Assembly (NCBI GenBank): GCA_903828635.1
Contig: CAIKMY010000215.1
Location: forward strand, 1 to 32,430
DNA from: an uncultured Acidobacteriota bacterium
Lineage (GTDB): Bacteria > Acidobacteriota > Blastocatellia > RBC074
Direction of reading: 5' to 3'
DNA: 32,430 bases
The notes under the pieces are model-generated. The model was given only the letters and a program-made list of their open reading frames with translations. It did not search any database and was not told the DNA's origin. The translations under genes were made by a program, and so were the position numbers. Positions 17,969-26,300 of this stretch are shown here, piece by piece; position 1 is the stretch's first letter, and every line of letters begins with the position of its first letter.

Positions 17969-17997
17969 GGGCGCCCGGGGCCATCCCCGGGGCGCCC
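17969..17997 (-). repeat. Strong GC-rich hairpin between the receptor and DUF4127 genes
   Basis: + strand GGGCGCCCGGGG-CCAT-CCCCGGGGCGCCC, i.e. a 12-bp stem with one bulged C, 9 nt after the receptor stop. Confidence 0.75.
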
Positions 17998-18005
17998 TTC
18001 CCTGG

Positions 18006-21000
18006 CTAAAACGTGATCCTGCCCGCCAGTTGAATGCGTCGCGGCGCGTTGAGCTGCGAGACTATGCGCCCGAACTGCGGGCTGTTGACGTTGTTGGTCG
18101 GCGTCCCAAAGACGACATAGTTGAGCGCGTTGAACGCCTCGGCACGGAATTCAAAACCGAGCTTCTCCGTCAACCGAAACCGCTTGAAGAGCGAGAAGTC
18201 GAGGTTGATGTAGTTGTCCCGACGCACGCTTCCCAGTGTCCTCGAAGTGTTGCCAAAAATGAAACCCTTCGAGCGATCCTCACCCGTCGGCGCAGTAATC
18301 AGGTCGTTCGGATTGAAGAAGACACCGGTGTTGAACCAGACGCCGTTGTTGCGAACATTATCGCGTGCCTGAGCAGTTTTGATCCGTGGATTGCTCACCG
18401 GCAGCTGGCTGGCCCGCATCGTCGCATTGCCAATCCCCAGCAGGTTGTTGGCAATGATCGAGAGTGGCGTCCCCGTCTGCCACGTGTACGAACCACTCAC
18501 TTGCCACCCACCGACAATCAGATCAGCCGCACGCGGTATCGCTTTCAAAAAGCGCTTCCGCTGCCCGAATGGCAGCTCGTAAACGCCGCTCAACTGCATC
18601 CGGTGCGGCACATCGCTCGTCGAGAGTGACCACTCATCACGAATGTTGTAGATGTTCTGGATCGGCGTCGGATCGGTGAAGGCGATACCATTGCCGGTGC
18701 CGCCAATGTCAAAGCTCTTCGACCAGGTGTAATGCGCAAGGAAAGAGAGCCCGCCGCTAAAGCGCTTCTGCAGCTTCAACTGCAGCGACTGATAGTCTGA
18801 CGCCCCCATGTTTGCCAGCGGACGTGAATAAAACAATCCCTGATACTGCGGGAAGGGTCGCAGCAGAGAACCTCGTGTCACTGTCGCACGACTCAGCGGC
18901 GAGAGCGGATCGGTGATCACTCCGGCAAACGGATTGGTCACCAGTTGCGCCAGCGCCGTGTTTCCCAGCTTCTGATGCACCGGATCGAGCTGATTGAGAT
19001 TGAAATTATTGAGCGGCAGCCTTACTCCGCGGGAACCGACATAGACCGCCTCGGCAATCATGCTTCGCCCGATCTGCCGCTGCAACCCGAGGTTCCAGAC
19101 CTGGTTGTACGAGCTGGCAATCTTTCCCTCAACCGCTGTCGGACTCTGCCCAAGCAGCGAGAGCGGCCCCTGTGAATTCCCGATGATTGTTGGAATCCCC
19201 GATGGAAACGGATTGTTCAGCAGGATCTGCGGGACTCGCGGATCCGGCTGTGAACTTGAAATCGTGTAGTTGTAACCAACCGATCCGAGGTTCTCAACCG
19301 ACACCGGCAGGTAAAACATTGCATAGCCCGCACGCACGACTGTCTTCTGATTCAACTGGTACGAGAGGCCGATGCGCGGCGCAAACCGCTTACGATCAGC
19401 CTTCCACTCCGCCTCTCCCTTGTTGACAAAGCGGAGACTGCCGTAAACATCCCGCCCAAGCTTCTCCTTCACCGCCGAATTGATCGGTGAGAGTGCCCGG
19501 AAATCGAAGGTCGTCAGCCTCCCGTGTGACTCTTCCGTACCCGTTTCGAGGTCCCAGCGCAGCCCCAGATTGAGCGTCAATTTGCGTGATACCCGCCAGT
19601 CATCCTGGACGAACCCTGCCAGGTAATGATGAAAGATCGTCACCGGCGTCCCATACTCAAAGACCGCCCCCGACTGTGCCCCCAGCAAAAACGAGGCGAG
19701 CCCTAACCCCTGCGTCGTCGACCCGACATTCGGATTCTGCTGGGTGTACCCCTGGGTGAAACTGAAGTTCCCCGTCGTGTCGAAGACCTGGAACGGAAAG
19801 AACCGCAGCAGACGATACTCGAATCCCGTCTTCAACGTGTGCGGCCCCCAGACCTTCGTCACCGTGTCGGCAATCGTCGTCGTATCTCGCGGCTGGTCGT
19901 TGTAACCACGCGAGCCCAGCGAAGTGTAGCTGAAACCGTTGCCACTGATGTTGAAGGTCGGAAACTGCAGGATCGCCGCATTGTTCTTCAGATAGGCCGG
20001 CAACCCGAGCTGCGTCGGATCATAACCGGTGGCAAACGGAATCTGATTGGCGTGCGATCGCACGTAACCATACCTGAAATTGTTGACCAGGCTCTGGCTG
20101 ATCGCGTAGGTATGGTTGATCACCGCGTGCGTGAAACGATCGACGATCACCCGCCCGCTCGACGCGACATTCTGAAACGGATTGTAGAGCTGGTCATCAC
20201 GTCGCACGTAGGTGTAACGCACGAAAAGGTTCTGCTTCGAGGTCAGCGCGTGATCAAGCCGCAGAGAATAGAAATTGAGATCAAGAATGTTGGTGCCCGC
20301 TGCAACATAGTTGTTTGACCCTGAGGCATCGTCCGGAGTCCGGTTCGGCAGCGGGAAAAACTTCAGCGCCGCCAACGCTACCGGATCACAGAACGGCCTG
20401 CTGGTCGCCGCATTGATCGCTGCGCAGTTGATCTTGTTGTCGGTGAACTGATCGCGCGTGAACTGCGTCGTCGAGCCGGCCACGAGCCTTGTCGACCACG
20501 GATTGTAGATGTTGATCAGCGCTCCGGCGCGATTGCGCGTCTCTGAGAAATCGCCGGTGCGCTGCTTCTCCGTTGGTACCGTGAAAAGACCTTCAAATGG
20601 ATCACGGTTGCGTCGCCCCTCATAATTGAAGAAAAAGAATGTCTTCTGACGCCCGTCATAAAGCCCCGGTATGCGTAGCGGCCCGCTGATGTCGGTGCCG
20701 AAATGGTTGCGTCGATTGGTGACGCGCGTCACCCGGTTGCGGTTATTCGACCAGGTGTTGGCATTGAGCGCGCTGTTCTGGTGAAAGTTGAAGAACGATC
20801 CATGGTAGAGGTTACCACCTGGCCGCGTCGCATAGCTGACCACACCACCACCCGCACGCCCATACTCCGCTGAGACCGCGCCGCTGATGATCTTAAACTC
20901 CTGTACCGAACGCGCCGGCGGAGTCGCCCCCACTCCGTTGAAGTCGCCAATCGTGTTGGCCACGCCGTCAACAAGGACATCATTAGTCGAGGCACGCCCG

Positions 21001-21563
21001 CCGTTAACCGAAAAATTTGAATCAAAGAAACTGCGATTGCCGATCAATCCGATCGCCGACGGATTCCCCGGATTGCCGGAGACGACGCCCGGCGTGATCT
21101 GCACCAGCTGCATCACATTCTGATCAACCAGCGGCAGGTCCTCGATCAGCTTCTGCTCCACTGTCTGATCGACCGATGACTGATCTGTCTGCAAAAGCAG
21201 CGCTCCCGCCGAGACCTCGACCACCTGCTCCGTCCCACCCACCACCAGCTCAAAACCAAGCTGCACCGTCTGATTGATCTCCACCCGGATCCCACTCTTC
21301 GTCAGCCGGCCAAACCCCGACGCCGTTGCCACCATCGTATAACTGCCGGGCTGCAACGCCGGCACCACATAGACACCTTCGCTGTTCGCCTGGACCGTCA
21401 CCGAGACGTTGTTGAGAGTATTGGTCACCGTCAGCTTCGCTCCCGGTATCAATGCCCCCGTCGGATCCGTCACCGTCCCGGTAATCGTTCCCGTAGTGCT
21501 CTGCGCCAACACCCCCGGCAAGGCACCAACCAGCATTACCAGGATAATTGCTACCAGCCTCAT
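18006..21563 (-). CDS. Oar-like TonB-dependent outer-membrane receptor
   Basis: Signal peptide; GTITGTVTDPTGALIPGAKLTVTNTLNNVSVTVQANSEGVYVVPALQPGSYTMVATASGF; VQEFKIISGAVSAEYGRAGGGVVSYATRPGGNLYHGSFFNFH; C-terminal strand ends AGRITF. Confidence 0.95.
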   Translation of the reverse strand: MRLVAIILVMLVGALPGVLAQSTTGTITGTVTDPTGALIPGAKLTVTNTLNNVSVTVQANSEGVYVVPALQPGSYTMVATASGFGRLTKSGIRVEINQTVQLGFELVVGGTEQVVEVSAGALLLQTDQSSVDQTVEQKLIEDLPLVDQNVMQLVQITPGVVSGNPGNPSAIGLIGNRSFFDSNFSVNGGRASTNDVLVDGVANTIGDFNGVGATPPARSVQEFKIISGAVSAEYGRAGGGVVSYATRPGGNLYHGSFFNFHQNSALNANTWSNNRNRVTRVTNRRNHFGTDISGPLRIPGLYDGRQKTFFFFNYEGRRNRDPFEGLFTVPTEKQRTGDFSETRNRAGALINIYNPWSTRLVAGSTTQFTRDQFTDNKINCAAINAATSRPFCDPVALAALKFFPLPNRTPDDASGSNNYVAAGTNILDLNFYSLRLDHALTSKQNLFVRYTYVRRDDQLYNPFQNVASSGRVIVDRFTHAVINHTYAISQSLVNNFRYGYVRSHANQIPFATGYDPTQLGLPAYLKNNAAILQFPTFNISGNGFSYTSLGSRGYNDQPRDTTTIADTVTKVWGPHTLKTGFEYRLLRFFPFQVFDTTGNFSFTQGYTQQNPNVGSTTQGLGLASFLLGAQSGAVFEYGTPVTIFHHYLAGFVQDDWRVSRKLTLNLGLRWDLETGTEESHGRLTTFDFRALSPINSAVKEKLGRDVYGSLRFVNKGEAEWKADRKRFAPRIGLSYQLNQKTVVRAGYAMFYLPVSVENLGSVGYNYTISSSQPDPRVPQILLNNPFPSGIPTIIGNSQGPLSLLGQSPTAVEGKIASSYNQVWNLGLQRQIGRSMIAEAVYVGSRGVRLPLNNFNLNQLDPVHQKLGNTALAQLVTNPFAGVITDPLSPLSRATVTRGSLLRPFPQYQGLFYSRPLANMGASDYQSLQLKLQKRFSGGLSFLAHYTWSKSFDIGGTGNGIAFTDPTPIQNIYNIRDEWSLSTSDVPHRMQLSGVYELPFGQRKRFLKAIPRAADLIVGGWQVSGSYTWQTGTPLSIIANNLLGIGNATMRASQLPVSNPRIKTAQARDNVRNNGVWFNTGVFFNPNDLITAPTGEDRSKGFIFGNTSRTLGSVRRDNYINLDFSLFKRFRLTEKLGFEFRAEAFNALNYVVFGTPTNNVNSPQFGRIVSQLNAPRRIQLAGRITF

Positions 21564-21654
21564 ATTATCTCCTCCCTTTCCTCTGTACTTGCACGCTCGC
21601 CACTATTCCCCCGGCCACCTGCAGGCCTCTGTGATCCCAAACACAATCGCGAGT

Positions 21655-21686
21655 AAAGCACACCAACCCCAATCAATTTGTGCTTT
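21655..21686. repeat. Perfect 8-bp inverted repeat AAAGCACA-N16-TGTGCTTT
   Basis: Arms at 21655-21662 and 21679-21686, about 92 bp upstream of the minus-strand receptor start (21563). Confidence 0.7.
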
Positions 21687-21808
21687 GAACTGTTTTCCAG
21701 CAGACAGCGTTATGCGTAAGCCCTGAATTTGAAGAATTATGACAAGTAGGAATATACAATCCGGCAGGGACGATAATCAAGCAGGCCTCCGGGATGGAAA
21801 TCCGAACC

Positions 21809-21838
21809 TTGCGACTTCCCACTGGCGTTGACTATAAT
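21809..21838 (+). promoter_or_regulatory. Putative sigma70-type promoter for the metallophosphoesterase
   Basis: TTGCGA (21809-21814), 18 bp, TATAAT (21833-21838); downstream ATG at 21939 has an AAAGGAGA RBS. Confidence 0.45.
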
Positions 21839-21938
21839 TTGTCAGGCATTGATTACGAGCCGACACCCGGGGCAAAGGTTGACCAGACATTCGCTTGCTC
21901 GTTCGTTGTTTAATCAGACTGAAAAGGAGACCCAGGCA

Positions 21939-22853
21939 ATGCCGGGAGCCATCAGAGAGGCGATTACGATGCGGCTCAATCGACGCCGCCGGACGGCTTC
22001 ACCATCCGATTCGCGCATAATTGCGCGGGCAAAGTGGATCAGAAGGACAAGATGGCAGGAGCAATTGGCCGCAATCATCCAGGCGGCAATGGTCGAGCCG
22101 CGCACCATCGAGATTACTCAACAGCGGATTCAGCTTCCCCGACTGCCAGCAGAGTTCAGGGGCTTTCGCCTCGTTCAGCTCTCCGATATCCATCACAGCC
22201 CATTTCTGAGTGAAGCAGAGATTACCGAAGCGGCACGACGCGCCAATGACCTTGCCCCCGACCTCATCGTGCTGACCGGTGACTACGTCTCGCATTCACG
22301 CGACTTCATTGACGGATGCGCGCGGGCGCTTGGCACCCTGCGCGCCCGCCACGGAGTCCTCGCCGTCCTCGGGAATCACGACCACTGGACTGACGGACCG
22401 GCGATGGCCTCGGCGCTTTCTGCCGCCGGTATCCGTGTCCTCGCCAACGAGAATCTGACGATCGCACGTGATGGCGCGACCATCCGCGTCATCGGCATCG
22501 ACGATCTTCTGGTCAAACGTGGCAACCTCAGGCAGGCCCTCGACGGAACCAATCGGAACGAAACCCGCATCCTGCTTTCCCACAATCCGGCAATCATCAG
22601 GGAGGCGGCACGTCATGGCATCGACCTCGTCCTCTCCGGCCACACACACGGCGGACAAATCAATTGGAAACTGCTGATGGGTCGCGAGGATACAGCTACA
22701 CAGCGCTGGCTGAAGCGCCCGTCACGCCGGCTGATGCGTGGTTATGCCAGACTTGGTAATACTCATCTTTACGTCAATCGCGGGCTGGGAACGGTCGTAC
22801 TCCCGCTGAGATATGGCTGTCCACCCGAGATCTCGGTCATCGAGATGGTCTGA
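21939..22853 (+). CDS. Calcineurin-like metallophosphoesterase (YkuE/YaeI-like)
   Basis: RLVQLSDIHHSPFLS, LTGDYVSHS, GVLAVLGNHDHWTD, ILLSHNPAI, LVLSGHTHGGQ, YVNRGLGTVVLPLRYGCPPEISVIEM. Start chosen from the RBS (gaaaggagacccaggcaATG) and not the track start at 21828. Confidence 0.92.
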   Translation: MPGAIREAITMRLNRRRRTASPSDSRIIARAKWIRRTRWQEQLAAIIQAAMVEPRTIEITQQRIQLPRLPAEFRGFRLVQLSDIHHSPFLSEAEITEAARRANDLAPDLIVLTGDYVSHSRDFIDGCARALGTLRARHGVLAVLGNHDHWTDGPAMASALSAAGIRVLANENLTIARDGATIRVIGIDDLLVKRGNLRQALDGTNRNETRILLSHNPAIIREAARHGIDLVLSGHTHGGQINWKLLMGREDTATQRWLKRPSRRLMRGYARLGNTHLYVNRGLGTVVLPLRYGCPPEISVIEMV

Positions 22854-22885
22854 AGCACCCCCAACCCGTAACCACATGCTCAGAC
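22848..22885. terminator. Inverted repeat enclosing both convergent stop codons
   Basis: GTCTGAAGCA (22848-22857) pairs with TGCTCAGAC (22877-22885) with one bulged A. Metallophosphoesterase TGA is 22851-22853; BMC TGA is 22880-22882 on the minus strand. Confidence 0.5.
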
Positions 22886-23191
22886 TGAGCCGCTGATCGG
22901 CTTGCGATTGGTCTCCCCGGTATTGAGCACCGGAATCCCCTCATCAACCTCGCCGTGAGGACGCGGGATGACGTGTGTCGAGACCACCTCGCCAATCCTT
23001 GCTGCCGCTGCCGCGCCGGCATCGACCGCCGACTTCACCGCCGCCACTTCGCCGCGCACAATCGCCGTTACCAGCCCGGCATCAATCCGCTCATAACCTA
23101 CCAGAGTCACATTAGCCGTCTTGACCATCGTATCGGCCGCCTCAACCATGGCCACCATCCCGCGACACTCGACCATCCCCAATGCTTCCAT
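22880..23191 (-). CDS. Bacterial microcompartment BMC-H shell protein (PF00936-like, EutM/PduA type)
   Basis: [78 protein letters not shown] is a clear single BMC domain, plus a short tail [33 protein letters not shown]-like sequence upstream of the ATG. Confidence 0.93.
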   Translation of the reverse strand: MEALGMVECRGMVAMVEAADTMVKTANVTLVGYERIDAGLVTAIVRGEVAAVKSAVDAGAAAAARIGEVVSTHVIPRPHGEVDEGIPVLNTGETNRKPISGSV

Positions 23192-23226
23192 AACTTATCT
23201 GATCCTCACCTGTTGAAATAGAAAAT

Positions 23227-23305
23227 GTCCGGAAGAGGCCGGGAAAGCTTAAGACACATCCCGGATCTTAACCGGCCGATGTAATCCTTCCATACTTTCC
23301 CGGAC
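23227..23305 (-). promoter_or_regulatory. Structured region between the receptor stop and the BMC-H start, with mutually exclusive stems
   Basis: CCGGGAAAG (23239-23247)/CTTTCCCGG (23295-23303); alternatives GTCCGG (23227-23232)/CCGGAC (23300-23305), and CCGGGA (23239-23244)/TCCCGG (23259-23264). Confidence 0.4.
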
Positions 23306-23341
23306 TTTTCCAGACGATCAGAGTAACCAGATCACCTTCGA

Positions 23342-26300
23342 CTAGAATTTCAGCTTGAGACCGAACTGCATCACTCTCGGACCGCCGACCGTATTGGTGA
23401 TCTTGTTGAAGTCGGTTCCGGCATCACCGATCACATTCTCCGGTGCGGCAAAGTTGACGCTGTTGAAAAGGTTGAAGACCTCCCAGCGAAACTCCAGACC
23501 AACGCGCTCAGTGAACTGGGTGCTCTTCGCCAGACCGACATCGAAGCGCTGCTGTGATGGAGCCCGGAGGACGTTACGACCGAGGTTGCCAAACCCAAAG
23601 TTGTTTGGATATCCACCAGCCGTAGTGAGAGGCGAACAGAGCACCCCGGGATTAAAGTAACGCTCAGTCCGGTCTCCACTGCTCTGACGAAGATCGGAGA
23701 GCGATCCACAGAGACTCGGGCGTCCGAACGCCAAACGATAGAGGCCACCAGATCCGAGCCGGGTGCTGGCATAGTTGGCAGCACTGCCAGCAACTACCTC
23801 AGCCGAGAAGATCGAGAATGGGGTACCAGTCTGGTTCTGCAAGAATCCCGAGAGCTGCCACCCCTTGATCAGCTTTGAATTGGAGCCAAAGGTCGGCAAC
23901 TCATAAACGAAGCTCGCACTGATACGGTGCGACCGGTCAAAGTCTGACGGAGCGTAGTTGGCCCGTGTGTTAAAGGCGTTCCCCTGGGCGGTGAAGCCGG
24001 CATTCGGAAGATCAGGCTTGCCACTCCCGGCAGTACTTCCCGGCTCGACCGAACTGTTGTCCATCGCCTTTGAGAAACTGTAGGCAAGGTTGAACTGCAA
24101 ACCCTTCGAGAAGCGACGGGTCAGGCTGAACTGGGCCGAGTGGAAGTTGGAAAAAGCTGAATTGCCAAGCAGGACGGCCTCCGGAACGTCGAAGCCGAGA
24201 AACGGAGTTCTGCCCTCGAAAGTGATTACAGAACCACCTTGCAGAGTATTGGTAGCCGTGCAACTGAGCCGGTTGGCCAGATTGAGGTCGACCGGAGAAT
24301 TGGCCGGCATCGTGATCTGACCATTGGCACAGGTCGGTGCAACACCAAGGATGTATGGATTCTGGAATCCGAATGCCTTTCCAAGACCACGATCCCGGGC
24401 TGTATTGCCAGTATTGAGCGGACCATTCGGTGCACCCGCAGCGATATAGGCCTGATTGAACCGCTCGAAGATATAGTCTGGTGTCGCCGGATTGTTCAGA
24501 TCAAAGCCCTGGGTGAACGAGGTTGCCTGAAGCAGCTTGACGCCGCGTGTCCCGTTATACCGGGCCTCGAACATCAGGTCGCGGCTGATCTCGTACTGAA
24601 GTCCAAAGTTCCACTGCTGGATGTACGGGGTACGCAGATTCTGGTCTATGGCACGGAATTCGAAAGTCTCGGCAATGTTGCCAAGGAATGGCTGCCCCGT
24701 TGCCGGGTCGGTCGGATTGGGACGACCGTCAGCCCCAATCGCCACTCCGGTGTTGTCACGGATCTGGTAGGTGCCATTGGCTCCACCCGTTCGGACAACC
24801 CGGTTCGGAAGATACTGATTGAAAGGCTGATTCGGGTTCTGATTTGACCAGGCACGCGTCAGTGGAACTGCACTGCTCGGAAATGTGACCTCGGCCTCAC
24901 GGAGGAATGGATAGTTCGAGAAGATTGTGTTAATGAAGGCGGCCGACGGACGGTCATAGAAGAGTCCATATCCGCCACGGAAGACCAGCTTGGCGTTGGA
25001 GAATGGCGTAAAGGCAAACCCGACTCTTGGGGCAATATTGTTCAGGTCCTGTCCATTGAGAGTGTGGTTGTTGTTCGCCTTCTTCGTTGCACCGACTGCA
25101 TCATCGATTGCCTTGAATCCGGTCGGCTTGACATTGGCGGCTACAAGAAACCCTGGCAGTGGGGTTGAAAAATCCCTGATTGCTCCGGGGATGAAGTTAC
25201 CGATGAGACCATTTCTCTCCTCAGGCCAGCCAAACCACTCCCAGCGTGCGCCGAGATTGAGTGTGAGCTTCGATCCGAGGCGGTAGTCGTCTGTCGCATA
25301 GAGGCTCAAATCTCGGAAGCGGAACTCCTTTTCGGTCACGCCGAACTGTGTATCGGCCTCGAAAGCGAGTCCGCGCAGGAGCATGGTGAAGTTATCGAAC
25401 TTCTCAAACTCGGTCGCCTGCTCTTCCGGGAGTGCACTGTCAAAGGAATGGGCCTTGTACTCACCGCCAAACCTTAAACTGTGCGCGCCCTTGAGCAGAG
25501 TAAGGTTGTCAGCAATGCTCCAGGTTCTCTGCTCCCGGCGGTTAAAACTGTCGTTCGGCCCGCCAAATGAAAACCGCTCCATCAGCGTCCCGGGACGGCC
25601 AACATAATGGCCCAGCCGGCGTGTTCCCGGTCCCTGATCAAATGCCAGCGCCGGATTGGGTATGCCGACCGATTCGTTGGTAATTTCAAGGAATGGATCG
25701 TCCAGAACCCTCGTATTGTTAAGCGTAAACAGCCCGAAACGAACTTCGTTGATCAGCGCCGGGCTGAAGGTGTGGATGTCCGAGATCGCCAGCGTCAGAT
25801 TACGATCACTCCTTTTCAGAGTAACTGGTGAGATGAGACTATTCGGATCCGGGAAAGGATCGAAGCCGGGAAAATTGGAGTAGAAGAATGTCCCGCTCAA
25901 AGTGTTGCTCTCAACAGGCCGATAATCGAGACGCGTCGTAAACTGATCCTGCTTGAAGGTTGCTGGAAATACATTCCGCTGACGAATGTAGGGATTTCCC
26001 CCGACTGAGAGGTCTGCTCCTGATCCGGTGTTGATATCCCGTCCGACGACGTTATTACCGCGCGGCGCAGGGATGAAGAAGTCACCGGTCGCTGGATTCT
26101 TCAGGTTGAGCAACCTTACCGCCACATCGGAGATGGCGGCCGCATTGGGGATCGATGAAGTAATTCCCGGATTGAGCTGGCTGAAAGCGGCAAAGAGGTT
26201 CTCTTTGGTTCGGGGACCGTTGATCAACTGCAGCGCCTGTGGTTGCACCGAGATGCTGCTGGCGGTCGGCACGAACGCAGTGCTCGCCTCAGTCCGCTGG

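Noticed and set aside
17925-18629. 234-aa + strand ORF antisense to the receptor 3' end
   Set aside because: Overlaps the conserved C-terminal barrel of receptor 2 on the opposite strand; low-complexity shadow translation.
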